DNA of 64,000 nt from Azolla caroliniana (lineage: Eukaryota > Polypodiophyta): the NCBI GenBank assembly GCA_043228905.1, contig JBHGNT010000061.1:1-64000 (forward strand), read 5' to 3'. How positions within the stretch are numbered: position 1 is the first letter of the stretch; each line of letters begins with the position of its first letter. The position numbers were made by a program, and so were the translations under genes. This document shows positions 48,392 through 61,247 of the stretch, piece after piece. The notes under the pieces were generated by a model. That model did no database searches. It saw only the letters and a list, made by a program, of their open reading frames with translations, and had not been told where the DNA came from.

Positions 48392-48904
48392 ATACCTGGC
48401 CCATGTGATATCGGATTTTAGTGTTTAAATATTCGAATCATAGCTAGAGCAGCGCTACCTATAATATGCAATTAAAAAATCAAGATTTTCAAACTCAGAT
48501 CGACAGACATGAAGAAATTACCAAATTAAAATGTTCATACCTGGCTCGTGTGATATCGGATTTTTGTGTTCAAAGATGCGAATCGAATCGAAATTAAAAT
48601 GTTCATACCTAGCTATGATATAGAATCAAAAAATCCAAATTTTGAAACTCAGGTTGAGAGACATGAAGAAATTGGCAAGTTAGAAGAGGGAGTTGAGAAC
48701 AGGCCGTGAGTAAATTAAAATGTTCATACCTGGCCCATGTGATCCCGGATTTTGAAACTCAGGTCGAGAGACATGAAGAAATTACCAAATTTGAAGAGGG
48801 AGTTGAGAAGAGCGCGTGAGTAAATTAAAATGTTCATACCTGGCTCGTGTGATATTGGCATGAAGACGGAGTTAAGAAGAGCCCCTGAGTAAATTAAAAT
48901 GTGC
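48392..48904 (+). repeat. Cluster of five consecutive truncated units
   Basis: Unit lengths here are 145, 68, 121, 110 and 69 bases in a row, the most disordered place in the window. Joins include TTACCAAATTAAAATG, GAATCGAATCGAAATTAAAATG, CATACCTAGCTATG, the GATTTT join and ATTGGCATGAAGACGG. The second large copy lacks these 513 bases (its sequence goes from the partner of 48391 straight to the partner of 48905). This is either a local breakage-and-repair scar in copy 1 or a clean loss in copy 2. Confidence 0.88.
48726..48835 (+). repeat. Truncated unit (110 bp), second origin of the GATTTT join
   Basis: GATCCCGGATTTT joins GAAACTCAGG. The length and join equal those at 32064 and 39964, but the bases before the join are CCCGG, not ATCAG. 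The same 68-base deletion therefore seems to have arisen in a different parent unit. Confidence 0.85.
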
Positions 48905-50140
48905 ATACCTAGCCCATGTGATATCGGATTTTACTGTTCAAAGATGCGAATCGAAGCTAACAACGCTACCTATAATATGGTATTAAAAAATCAAGATTTT
49001 GAAACTCAGGTCGACAGACCTAAACAAATTACCAAATTTGAGGAAGAAGTTAACAAGAGCGCGTGAGTAAATTAAAATGTTCATACCTGGCCCATGTGAT
49101 ATCGGATTTTAGTGTTCAAAGATGCGAATCGAAGCTAACAACGCTACCTATAATATAAGATTAAAAAATCGAGATTTTGAAACTCAGGTCGAGAGACATG
49201 AAGAAATTACCAAATTTGAAGAGGGAGTTGAGAAGAGCGCGTGAGTAAATTAAAATGTTCATACCTGGCTCGTGTGATATTGGATTTTTGTGTTGAAAGA
49301 TGCGATTCGAAGCAAACAACGCTACCTATAATATGGAATTAAGAAATCGAGATTTTGAAACTCAGGTCGCGAGACATTATGAAATTACCAAATTTGAGGA
49401 GGGAGTTGAGAAGATTTGAGAGGAGTAAATTAAAATGTTCATACCTGCCTCGTGTGATCCCGGATTTTTGTGTTCAAACATGCGAATCGCAGCTATGATA
49501 TAGAATTAAAAAATCAAGATTTTGAAACTCAGATCCACAAACATGAACAAATTACCAAATTTAAGGAGGGCGTTGAGAAGAGCGCGTGATTAAATTAATA
49601 TGTTCATACCTGGCTATTGTGATCCCAGATTTTTGTGTTCAAAGATGCGAATCGAAGCTAACAACAGTACCTATTATATAGAATAAAAAAATACAGATTT
49701 CGAAACTCAGGTCGAGAGACATGAAGAAATTGGCAAGTTAGAAGAGGGAGTTGAGAAGAGCCCATAAGTAAATTAAAATGTTCATACCTGGCTCGTGTGA
49801 TATCGGATTTTAGTGTTCAATCATGCGAATGGAAGCTAACAACGCTAGCTATGATATAGAATAAAAAAATCAAGATATTGAAACTCAGATTGAGAGACAA
49901 GACGAAGTTAACAAAAATAAGGAGGGAGTTGAGAAGAGCGCGTGAGAAAATTAAAATGTTCATCCCTGGCTCGTGTGATATCGGATTTCAGTGTTTAATA
50001 ATGCGAATCGAGGCTAACAACGCTAGCTATGATATGGAATTAAAAAATCAAGATTTTGAAACTCAGGTCGAGAGACATGAAGAAATCACCAAATTTGAGG
50101 AAGGGAGTTAAGGAGAGCGCGTGAGTAAATTAAAATGTTC

Positions 50141-51386
50141 CTACCTGGCCCATGTGATATCGGATTTTAGTGTTTAAATATGCGAATCGAAGCTAACAAC
50201 GCTAGCAATGATATGGAATTACAAAATCAAGATTTTAAAACTTAGATCGACAGACATGAAGAAATTACCAAGTTAGAGGAGGGAGTTGAGAAGAGCTCGT
50301 GAGTAAATTAAAATGTTCATACCTGGCTCGTGTGATATCGGATTTTAGTGTTCAAAGATGCGAATCGAAGCTAACAACGCTACCTATAATATGGAATTAA
50401 AAAATCAAGATTGTGACACTCAGGTCGAGAGACATGAAGAAATTACCAAGTTAGAGGAGGGACTTGAGAAGAACCCGTGAGTAAATTAAAATGTTCATAC
50501 CTGGCTCGTGTGATATCGGATTTTTGTGTTCAAACAATGGAATCGAAGCTAACAACTATAGATATGATATGGAATTAAGAAATCGAGATTTTGAAACTCA
50601 GATCGACAGACATGAAGAAATTACCAAATTTGAGGATGGAGTTGAGAAGAGCGCGTGAGTAAATTAAAATATTCATACCTGGGTCCTGTGATATCGGATT
50701 TTTGTGTTCAAACATGCGAATCGAAGCTAACAACGCTAGCTATGATAAGGATTTAGAAAATCAAGATTTTGAAACTCAGGTCGAGAGACATGAAGAAATT
50801 ACCAAATTTGAGGAGGGAGTTGAGAAGAGCGCGTGAGTAAATTAAAATGTTCATACGTGGCTCGTGTGATCCCGGATTTTTGTTTTCAAACATGCGAATC
50901 GAAGCTAACAACACTAGATATGATATGGAATTAAAATATCAAGATTTTGAAACTCCGGTCGAGAGACATGACAAAATTACCAAATTTGAGGAGGGAGTTG
51001 AGAAGAGCGTGTGGGTAAATTAAAATGTTAATACCTGGCTCGTGTGATATCGGATTTTTGTGTTCAATCATGCGAATCGAAGCTAACAACGCTAGCTATG
51101 ATATCGATTTAGAAAATCAAGATTTTGAAACTCAGCTACAGAGACATGAGGAAATTAGCAAATTTGAGGAGGGACTTGAGAAGAGCGCGTGGGTAAATTA
51201 AAATGTTCATACCTGGCTCGTGTGATATCCGATTTTAGTGTTCAAACATGCGAATCGAAACTAACAACCCTAACTATGATATGGAATTAAAAAATCAAGA
51301 TTCTGAAACTCAGGTGGAGAGACATGACGAAAATAGCAAATTTGAGGAGGGAGTTGAGAAGAGCCCGTGAGTAAATTAAAATGTTC
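50141..51386 (+). repeat. Seven-unit cassette, copy 2
   Basis: Matches 45408-46653 at 4,733 bases across seven units. Differences include AACTATAGATATG at 50553 for AACAATAGATATG and AATTAAGAAATCGAG at 50573. It lies outside the large duplication, so it marks an older or independent copying of the cassette. Confidence 0.88.
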
Positions 51387-52989
51387 ATACCTGGCTCGTG
51401 CGATATTGGATTTTAGTGTTCAATCATGCTAATGGAAGCTAACAACGCTAGCTATGACATGGAATTAAAAAATCATGATTTTGAAACTCAGGTCGAGAAC
51501 CATGAAGAAATTAGCAAATTTGAGGAGGGAGTTGAGAAGAGCCCCTGAGTAAATTAAAATGTTCATACCTGGCTCGTGTGATATCGGATTTTAGTGTTCA
51601 ATCATGCGAATGGAAGCTAACAACGCTAGCTATGATATAGAATAAAAAAATCAAGATATTGAAACTCAGATCGAGAGACAAGACGAAGTTAACAAAAATA
51701 AGGAGGGAGTTGAGAAGAGCGCGTGAGAAAATTAAAATGTTCATCCCTGGCTCGTGTGATATCGGATTTTAGTGTTCAAAGATGCGAATCGAGGATAACA
51801 ACGCTAGCTATGATATGGAATTAAAAAATCAAGATTTTGAAACTCACGTCGAGGGACATGACGAAATTAGTAAATTTGAGGAGGGAGTTGAGAAGAGCGC
51901 GTGAGTAAATTAAAATCTTCATACCTAGCCCGTGTGATATAGGATTTTAGTGTTCAATCATGCGAATCGAAGCTAACAACGCTATCTATGATATGGAATT
52001 AAAAAATCAAGATTTTGAAATTCAGGTCGAGAGACATGACGAAATTAGCAAATTTGAGGAGGGAGTTGAGAAGAGGCCGTCCGGAAATGAAAATGTTCAT
52101 ACCTGGCTCGTGTGATATCGGATATTTCTGTTCAAACATGCGAATCGAGGCTAACAACGCTAGCTATGATATAGAATTAAAAAATGAAGGTTTTGAAACT
52201 CAGGTCGAGAGACATGACGAAATTAGCAAATTTCAGGAGGGAGTTGAGAAGAGCGCGTGAGTAAATTAAAATGTTCATACGTGGCTCGTGTGATCCCGGA
52301 TTTTTGTTTTCAAACATGCGAATCGAAGCTAACAACACTAGATATGATATGGAATTAAAATATCAAGATTTTGAAACTCCGGTCGAGAGACATGATGAGA
52401 TTACCAAATTTGAGGAGGGAGTTGAGAAGAGCGCGTGAGTAAATTAAAATGTTCAGACGTGGCTCGTGTGATCCCGGATTTTTGTTTTCAAACATGCGAA
52501 TCAAAGCTAACAACACTAGATATGATATGGAATTAAAATATCAAGATTTTGAAACTCCGGTCGAGAGACATGACGAAATTACCAAATTTGAGGAGGGAGT
52601 TGAGAAGAGCGTGTGGGTAAATTAAAATGTTCATACCTGGCTCGTGTGATATCGGATTTTAGTGTTCAATCATGCGAATGGAAGCTAACAACGCTAGCTA
52701 TGATATAGAATAAAAAAATCAAGATATTGAAACTCAGATCGAGAGACAAGACGAAATTACCAAATTTGAGGAGGGAGTTGAGAAGAGCGCGTGAGAAAAT
52801 TAAAATGTTCATCCCTGGCTCGTGTGATATCGGATTTTAGTGTTGAATCATGCGAATCGAGGCTAACAATGCGAGCTATGATATGGAATTAAAAAATCAA
52901 GATTTTGAAACTCATGTCGAGAGACATGAAGAAATTACCAAATTTGAGGAAGGGAGTTAAGGAGAGCGCGTGAGTAAATTAAAATGTTC

Positions 52990-53701
52990 CTACCTGGCCC
53001 ATGTGATATCGGATTTTAGTGTTTAAATATGCGAATCGAAGCTAACAACGCTAGCAATGATATGGAATTACAAAATCAAGATTTTAAAACTTAGATCGAC
53101 AGACATGAAGAAATTACCAAGTTAGAGGAGGGAGTTGAGAAGAGCTCGTGAGTAAATTAAAATGTTCATACCTGGCTCGTGTGATATCGGATTTTAGTGT
53201 TCAAAGATGCGAATCGAAGCTAACAACGCTACCTATAATATTGAATTAAAAAATCAAGATTGTGACACTCAGGTCGAGAGACATGAAGAAATTACCAAGT
53301 TAGAGGAGGGACTTGAGAAGAACCCGTGAGCAAATTAAAATGTTCATACCTGGCTCGTGTGATATCGGATTTTTGTGTTCAAACAATGGAATCGAAGCTA
53401 ACAACAATAGATATGATATGGAATTAAGAAATCGAGATTTTGAAACTCAGATCGACAGACATGAAGAAATTACCAAATTTGAGGAGGGAGTTGAGAAGAG
53501 CGTGTGGGTAAATTAAAATGTTAATACCTGGCTCGTGTGATATCGGATTTTTGTTTTCAATCATCCGAATCGAAGCTAAGAACGCTAGCTATGATATCGA
53601 TTTAGAAAATCAAGATTTTGAATCTCAGCTAGAGAGACATGAGGAAATTAGCAAATTTGAGGAGGGACTTGAGAAGAGCGCGTGGGTAAATTAAAATGTT
53701 C
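52990..53701 (+). repeat. Seven-unit cassette, shortened copy
   Basis: Three units match the first three of the cassette (50141-50674) and the fourth (53524, TTAATACC with GATATCGATTTAG) matches the sixth. Two whole units are thus missing relative to the 50141 copy, a deletion in unit multiples. Confidence 0.85.
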
Positions 53702-54590
53702 ATACCTGGCTCCTGTGATATCGGATTTTAGTGTTCAATCATGCGAATGGAAGCTAACAACGCTAGCTATGATATAGAATAAAAAAATGAAGATATTGAA
53801 ACTGTGATCGAGAGACAAGACGAAGTTAACAAAAATAAGGAGGGAGTTGAGAAGAGCGCGTGAGTAAATTAAAATGTTCATCCCTGGCTCGTGTGATATT
53901 GGATTTTAGTGTTGAATCATGCGAATCCAGGCTAACAATGCTAGCTATGATATGGAACTAAAAATCAAGATGTTGAAACTCAGGTCGAGAGACATAACGA
54001 AATTAGCAAATTTGAGGAGGGAGTTGAGAAGAGGCCGTTCGGAAATGAACATGTTCATACCCGGCTCGTGTGATATCGGATTTTTGTGTCCAATCATGCG
54101 AATCGAAGCTAACAACGCTAGCTATGATATAGAATAAAAAAATCAAGATTTTGAAACTCACGTCGAGGGACATGACGAAATTAGCAAATTTCAGGAGGGA
54201 GTTGAGAAGAGCCCGTTCGGAAATGAAAATGTTCATACCTGGCTCGTGTGATATTGGATTTTTGTGTTCAAACATGCGAATCGAAGCTAACAACGCTAGC
54301 TATGATATGGATTTAGAAAATAAAAATTCTGAAAATCAGGTCGAGAGACATGAAGAAATTACCAAGTTAGAGGAGGGAGTTGAGAAGAGCTCGTGAGTAA
54401 ATTAAAATGTTCATACCTGGCTCGTGTGATATCGGATTTTAGTGTTCAAAGATGCGAATCGAAGCTAACAACGCTACCTATCATATGGAATTAAAAAATC
54501 AAGATTGTGACACTCAGGTCGAGAGACATGAAGAAATTACCAAGTTAGAGGAGGTAGTTGAGAAGAGCCCGTAAGTAAATTAAAATGTTC

Positions 54591-54700
54591 ATACCTGGCT
54601 CGTGTGATATCAGATTTTGAAACTCAGGTCGACAGACATGAAGAAATTACCAAATTTGAGGAAGGAGTTAAGAAGAGCGCGTGAGTAAATTAAAATGTTC
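54591..54700 (+). repeat. Truncated unit (110 bp)
   Basis: Partner of 39964-40073, with the GATTTT join and 68 bases lost. Confidence 0.9.
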
Positions 54701-54838
54701 ATACCTGGCCCATGTGATATCGGATTTTAGTGTTCAAAGATGCGACTCGAAGCTAACAACGATACCTGTAATATGGAATTAAAAAATCAATATTCTGAAA
54801 CTCAGGTCGAGAGACATGAAGAAATTGGAAAGTTAGAG
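54701..54838 (+). repeat. Truncated unit (138 bp), copy-specific
   Basis: AAGTTAGAG joins ATACCTGGCCC, losing 40 bases at the end of the unit. The partner unit at 40074-40251 is full length, so this loss followed the large duplication. Confidence 0.9.
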
Positions 54839-55016
54839 ATACCTGGCCCATTTGATATCGGATTTTAGTGTTTAAATATGCGAATAGAAGCTAACAACGC
54901 TAGCTATGATATGGAATTAAAATATCAAGGTTTTGTAACTCAGGTCGACAGACATGAAGAAATTACCAAATTTGAGGAGGGATTTAAGAAGAGCGAGTGA
55001 GTAAATTAAAATGTTC

Positions 55017-55242
55017 ATACTTGGCCCATGTGATATCGGATTTTAGTGTTCAAAGATGCGAATCGAAGCTAACAAGGCTACCTATAATATGGTATTAAAA
55101 CATCAAGATTTTGAAACTCAGGTCGTCTGATATGATATGGATTTAGAAAATCAAGATTTTGAAACTCAGGTCGAGAGACATGAAGAAAGTACCAAGTTAG
55201 AGGAGGGAGTTCAAAAGAGCTCATGAGTAAATTAAAATGTTC
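55017..55242 (+). repeat. Composite unit (226 bp), partner copy
   Basis: Same internal restart (GGTCGTCTGATATGATATGG) and length as 40430-40655. Confidence 0.88.
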
Positions 55243-56311
55243 ATACTTGGCTCGTGTGATATTGGATTTTAGTGTTCAAAGATGCGAATCGAAGCAAACA
55301 ACGCTACCTATAATATGGAATTAAAAAATCAAGATTGTGACACTCAGGTCGAGAGACATGAAGAAATTACCAAGTTAGAGGAGGGACTTGAGAAGAACCC
55401 GTGAGTAAATTAAAATGTTCATACCTGGCTCGTGTGATATCGGATTTTTGTGTTCAAACATGCGGATCGAAGCTAACAACCCTAACTATGATATGGAATT
55501 AAAAAATCAAGATTTTGAAACTCAGGTGGAGAGACATGACGAAGTTAGCAAATTTGAGGAGGGAGTTGAGAAGAGCCTGTGAGTAAATTAAAATGTTCAT
55601 ACCTGGCTCGTGTGATATCGGATTTTAGTGTTCAATCATGCGAATGGAAGCTAACAACGTTAGCTATGATATAGAATAAAAAAATCAAGATTTTGAAACT
55701 CAGGTCGAGAGACAAGACGAAGATAACAAAAATAAGGAGGGAGTTGAGAAGAGCCCGTGAGTAAATTAAAATGTTCATCCCTGGCTCGTGTGATATCGGA
55801 TTTCAGTGTTTAATAATGCGAATCGAGGCTAACAACGCTAGCTATGATATGGAATTAAAAAATCAAGATTTTGAAACTCAAGTCGAGAGACATGACGAAA
55901 CTAGCAAATTTGAGGAGGGAGTTGAGACGAGGCCGTTCGGAAATGAAAATGTTCATACCTGGCTCGTGTGATATCGGATTTTTGTGTCCAATCATGCGAA
56001 TCGAAGCTAACAACGTAGCTATGATATAGAATAAAAAAATCAAGATTTTGAAACTCAGGTCGAGGGACATGACGAAATTAGAAAATTTGAGGAGGGAGTT
56101 GAGACATGACGAAATGAGTGAATTAAAATCTTCATACCTAGCCCGTGTGATATCGGATTTTCGTGTTCAATCAAGCGAATCGAAGCTAACAACGTTATCT
56201 ATGATATGGAATTAAAAAATCAAGATTTTAAAACTCAGGTCGAGAGACATGACGAAATTAGCAAATTTGAGGACGGAGTTGAGAAGAGCGCGTGAGTAAA
56301 TGAAAATGTTC

Positions 56312-56618
56312 ATACCTGGCTCGTGTTATATCGGATTTTTGTGTTCAAACATGCGAATCGAAGCTAACAATGCTAGCTATGATATCGAATTAAAAAATCA
56401 AGATTTTGAAACTCAGGTGAGAGACATGATGAAATTTGCATATTTGAGGAGGTGTGATATCGGATTTAAGTGTTCAAACATGCGAATAGAAGCTAACAAC
56501 CCTAACTATGATTTGGAATTAAAAAATCAAGATTTTAAAACTCAGGTGGAGAGACATGACGAAATTAGCAAATTTGAGGAGGGAGTTGAGAAGAGCCCGT
56601 GAGTAAATTAATATGTTC
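56312..56618 (+). repeat. Fused pair of units (307 bp), partner copy
   Basis: Same GAGGAGGTGTGATATCGG join as 41716-42022. The unit just before it (56134) is a full 178 bases, whereas its partner at 41547 is 169 bases (AACGTCGAGATTTTAAAAAATC). Confidence 0.88.
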
Positions 56619-59112
56619 ATACCTGGCTCGTGTGATATCGGATTTTAGTGTTCAATCATGCTAATGGAAGCTAACAATGCTAGCTATGCTATGGAATTAA
56701 AAAATCATGATTTTGAAACTCAGGTCGAGAGACATGATGAAATTAGCAAATTTGAGGAGGGAGTTGAGAAGAGCCCGTGAGTAAATTAAAATGTTCATAC
56801 CTGGCTCGTGTGATATCGGATTTTTGTGTCCAATCATGCGAATCGAAGCTAACAACGCTAGCTATGATATAGAACAAAAAAACCAAGATTTTGAAACTCA
56901 GATCGAGAGACATGACGAAATTAGGATAAATGAGGAGGGAGATGAGAAGAGGCCGTGACTAAACTAAAAATGTTCATGCCTGGCTCGTGTGATATCGGAT
57001 TTTAGTGTTCAAACATGCGAATCGAGGCTAACAACGCTAGCTATGATATGGAATTAAAAAATCAAGATTTTGAAACTCACGTCGAGGGACATGACGAAAT
57101 TAGTAAATTTGAGGAGGGAGTTGAGAAGAGCGCGTGAGTAAATTAAAATCTTCATACCTAGCCCGTGTGATATCGGATTTTAGTGTTCAATCATGCGAAT
57201 CAAAGCTAACAACGCTATCTATGATATGGAATCAAAAAATCAAGATTTTGAAACTCAGGTCGAGAGACATGACGAAATTAGCAAATTTGAGGAGGGAGTT
57301 GAGAAGAGGCAGTCCGGAAATGAAAATGTTCATACCTGGCTCGTGTGAGATCGGATTTTTGTGTTCAAACATGCGAATCGAGGCTAACAACCCTAGCTAT
57401 GATATAGAATTAAAAAATGAAGGTTTTGAAACTCAGGTCGAGAGACATGACGAAATTAGCAAATTTCAGGAGGGTGTTGAGAAGAGCCCGTTTGGAAATG
57501 AAAATGTTCATACCTGGCTCGTGTAATATTGGATTTTTGTGTTCAAACATTCGAATCGAAGCTAACAACGCTAGCTATGATATGGATTTAGAAAATCAAG
57601 ATTTTGAAACTCAGGTAGAGAGACATGACGAAATTAGCAAATTTGAGGAGGGAGTTGAGAAGAGCGCGTGGGTAGATTAAAATGTTCATACCTGGCTCGT
57701 GTGATATCGGATTTTAGTGTTCAAACATGCGGATCGAAGCTAACAACCCTAACTATGATATGGAATTAAAAAATCAAGATTTTGAAACTCAGGTAGAGAG
57801 ACATGACGAAGTTAGCAAATTTGAGGAGGGAGTTGAGAAGAGCCCGTGAGTAAATTAAAATGTTCATACCTGGCTCGTGTGATATCGGATTTTAGTGTTC
57901 AATCATGCGAATGGAAGCTAACAACGCTAGCTATGATATAGAATAAAAAAAGCAAGATATTGAAACTCAGGTCGAGAGACAAGACGAAGTTAACAAAAAT
58001 AAGGAGGGAGTTGAGAAAAGCTCGTGAGTAAATTAAAATGTTCATCCCTGGCTCGTGTGATATCGGATTTTAGTGTTGAATCATGCGAATCGAGCCTAAC
58101 AATGCTAGCTATGATATGGAATTAAAAAATCAAGATTTTGAAACTCAGGTCGAGAGACATTACGAAATTAGCAAATTTGAGGAGGGAGTTGAGAAGAAAC
58201 CGTTCGGAAATGAAACTGTTCATACCCGGCTCGTGTGATATCGGATTTTTGTGTCCAATCATGCGAATCGAAGCTAACAACGCTAGCTATGATATAGAAT
58301 AAAAAAATCAAGATTTTGAAACTCACGTCGAGGGACATGACGAAATTAATAAATTTGAGGAGGGAGTTGAGAAGAGCCCGTTCGGAAATGAAAATGTTCA
58401 TACCTGGCTCGTGTGATATTGGATTTTTGTGTTCAAACATGCGAATCGAAGCTAACAACGCTAGCTCTGATATGGATTTAGAAAATCAAAATTCTGAAAA
58501 TCAGGTCGAGAGACATGAAGAAATTACCAAGTTAGAGGAGGGAGTTGAGAAGAGCTCGTGAGTAAATTAAAATGTTCATACCTGGCCCATGTGATATCGG
58601 ATTTTAGTGTTAAAATATGCGAATCGAAGCTAACAACGCTAGCTATGATGTGGAATTAAAATATCAAGATTTTGTAACTCAGGTCGACAGACATGAAGAA
58701 ATTACCAAATTTGAGGAGGGAGTTAAGAAGAGCGATTGAGTAAATTAAAATGTTCATACTTGGCCCATGTGATATCGGATTTTAGTGTTCAAAGATGCGA
58801 ATCGAAGCTCACACTGCTACCTATAATATGGTATTAAAACATCAAGATTTTGAAACTCAGGTCGACAGACATGAAGAAATTACCAAATTTGAGGAAGGAG
58901 TTAAGAAGAGCGCGTGAGTAAATTAAAATGTTCATACCTGGCCCATGTGATATCGGATTTTAGTGTTCAAAGATGCGAATCGAAGCTAACAACGCTAGCT
59001 ATAATATGGTATTAAAAAATCAGGATTTTGAAACTCAGGTCGACAGACATGAAGAAATTACCAAATTTGAGGAAGGGAGTTAAGAAGAGCGCGTGAGTAA
59101 ATTAAAATGTTC

Positions 59113-60357
59113 CTACCTGGCCCATGTGATATCGGATTTTAGTGTTTAAATATGCGAATCGAACCTAACAACGCTAGCAATGATATGGAATTACAAAATC
59201 AAGATTTTGAAACTTAAATCGACAGACATGAAAAATTTCTAAGTTAGAGGAGGGAGTTGAGAAGAGCTGGTTAGTAAATTAAAATGTTCATACCTGGCTC
59301 GTGTTATATCGGATTTTAGTGTTCAAAGATGCGAATCGAAGCTAACATTGCTACCTATAATATGGAATAAAAAAATCAAAATTGTGACACTCAGGTCGAG
59401 AGACATGAAGAAATTACAAAGTTAGAGGAGGAACTTGAGAAGAACCCATGAGTAAATTAAAATGTTCATACGTGGCTCGTGTGATATCAGATTTTTGTGT
59501 TCAAACATGCGAATCGAAGCTAACAACAATAGATATGATATGGAATTAAAAAATCAAGATATGGAAACTCAGATCGACAGACATGAAGAAATTACCAAAT
59601 TTGAGGATGGAGTTGAGAAGAGCGCGTGAGTAAATTAAAATATTCATACCTGGCTCGTGTGATATCGGATTTTTGTGTTCAAACATGCGAATCGAAGCTA
59701 ACAACGCTAGCTATGATATGGATTTAGAAAATCAAGATTTTGAAACTCAGGTCGAGAGACATGAAGAAATTACCAAATTTGAGGAGGGAGTTGAGAAAAG
59801 CGCGTGAGTAAATTAAAATGTTCATACGTGGCTTGTGTGATCCCGGATTTTTGTTTTCAAACATGCGAATCGAAGCTAACAACACTAGATATGATATGGA
59901 ATTAAAATATCAAGATTTTGAAACTCCGGTCGAGAGACATGACGAAATTACCGAATTTGAGGAGGGAGTTGAGAAGAGCGTGTGGGTAAATTAAAATGTT
60001 AATACCTGGCTCGTGTGATATCGGATTTTACTGTTCAATCATGCGAATCGAAGCTAACAACGCTAGCTATGATATCGATTTAGAAAATCAAGATTTTGAA
60101 ACTCAGCTACAGAGACATGAGGAAATTAGCAAATTTGAGGAGGGACTTGAGAAGAGCGTGTGGGTAAATTAAAATGTTCATACCTGGCTCGTGTGATATC
60201 CGATTTTAGTGTTCAAACATGCGAATCGAAGCTAACAACCCTAACTATGAGATGGAATTAAAAAATCAAGATTTTGAAACTCAGGTGGAGAGACATGACG
60301 AAAGTAGCAAATTTGAGGAGGGAGTTGAGAAGAGCACGTGAGTAAATTAAAATGTTC
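59113..60357 (+). repeat. Seven-unit cassette, copy 3
   Basis: Partner of 45408-46653 within the large duplication, one base shorter because of GAAAAATTTCTAAG at 59229. Same order of seven unit types. Confidence 0.9.
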
Positions 60358-61247
60358 ATCCCTGGCTCGTGTGATATCGGTTTTGAGTGTTCAATCATGC
60401 TAATGGAAGCTAACAACGCTAGCTATGATATGGAATTAAAAAATCAAGATTTTGAAACTCAAGTCAAGAGACATGACGAAATTAGCAAATATGAGGAGGG
60501 AGTTGAGAAGAGGCCGTTCGGAAATGAAAATGTTTATACCTAGCCCGTCTGATATTGGTTTCTTGTGTTCAAACATGCGAATCGAGGCTAACAACGCTAG
60601 TTATGATATAGAATTAAAAAATCAAGATTTTGAAACTCTGGTCGAGAGACATGACGAAATTATCAAATTTGAGGAGGGAGTTGAGAAGAGCGTGTGGGTA
60701 AATTAAAATGTTCATACCTGGCTCGTGTGATATCGGATTTTTGTGTTGAAACATTGGAATCGAAGCTAACAACGCTAGATATGATATGGAATTAAAAAAT
60801 CAAGATTTTGAAACTCAGGTCGAGAGACATGATGAAATTACCAAATTTGAGGAGGGAGTTGAGAAGAGCGCGTGAGTAAATTAAAATGTTCATACGTGGA
60901 TCGTATGATATCGGATTTTTGTGTTCAAACATTGGAATCGAAGCTAACAACGCTAGCTATGATATGGAATCGAAAAATCAAAATTTTGAAACTCAGGTCG
61001 GGAGACATGAAGAAATTACCAAATTTGAGGAGGGAGTTGAGAAGAGCGCGTGAGTAAATTAAAATGTTCATACCTAGCTCGTGTGATATCGGATTTTTGT
61101 GTTCCAACATTGGAATCGAAGCTAACAACGCTAGATATGATATGGAATTAAAAAATCAAGATTTTGAAACTCAGGTCGAGAGACATGATGAAATTACCAA
61201 ATTTGAGGAGGGAGTTGAGAAGAGCGCGTGAGTAAATTAAAATGTTC

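Larger units (their letters stand above)
39075..49783 (+). repeat. Large duplicated block, copy 1 (10.7 kb)
   Basis: Matches 53702-63732 in unit order throughout. The spacing starts at 14,627 bases and steps through 14,587, 14,596, 13,883, 13,705, 13,704, 13,748, 14,462 and 13,949 as each copy gains or loses material. Shared rare features include ACCTGGCTCCTGTG (39078 and 53705), a 110-base unit (39964 and 54591), a 226-base unit (40430 and 55017), a 307-base fused pair (41716 and 56312) and a 165-base unit (49441 and 63390). Upstream of 39060 and downstream of 49790 the two loci differ. Confidence 0.93.
49784..53701 (+). repeat. Spacer between the two large copies, built of shared cassettes
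   Basis: About 22 units. 50141-51386 is the seven-unit cassette. 51743-52260 resembles the head of the 10-unit repeat. 52277-52632 holds two CCCGG-type units. The AATGGAAGC unit with GATATAGAATAAAAAAATC and AAGATATTG occurs at 49784, 51565 and 52633. 52990-53523 repeats 50141-50674 at 2,849 bases, and the next unit jumps two units ahead in the cassette order. Nothing unique to this stretch was found. Confidence 0.83.

Noticed and set aside
48392-48904. A small insertion of foreign or transposon DNA at the disordered cluster.
   Set aside because: Every piece can be read as part of the 178-base unit. There are no terminal repeats, target duplications or unrelated bases beyond a few at the joins.
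345-61128. Many open frames of 60-130 codons on both strands with recurring peptides such as MKMFIPGSCDIGF and MLASIRM.
   Set aside because: They repeat with the 178-base unit, rotate frame because 178 is 1 modulo 3, stop within one or two units, appear on both strands over the same bases and have no gene structure around them. They are satellite read-through, so no coding region is reported.
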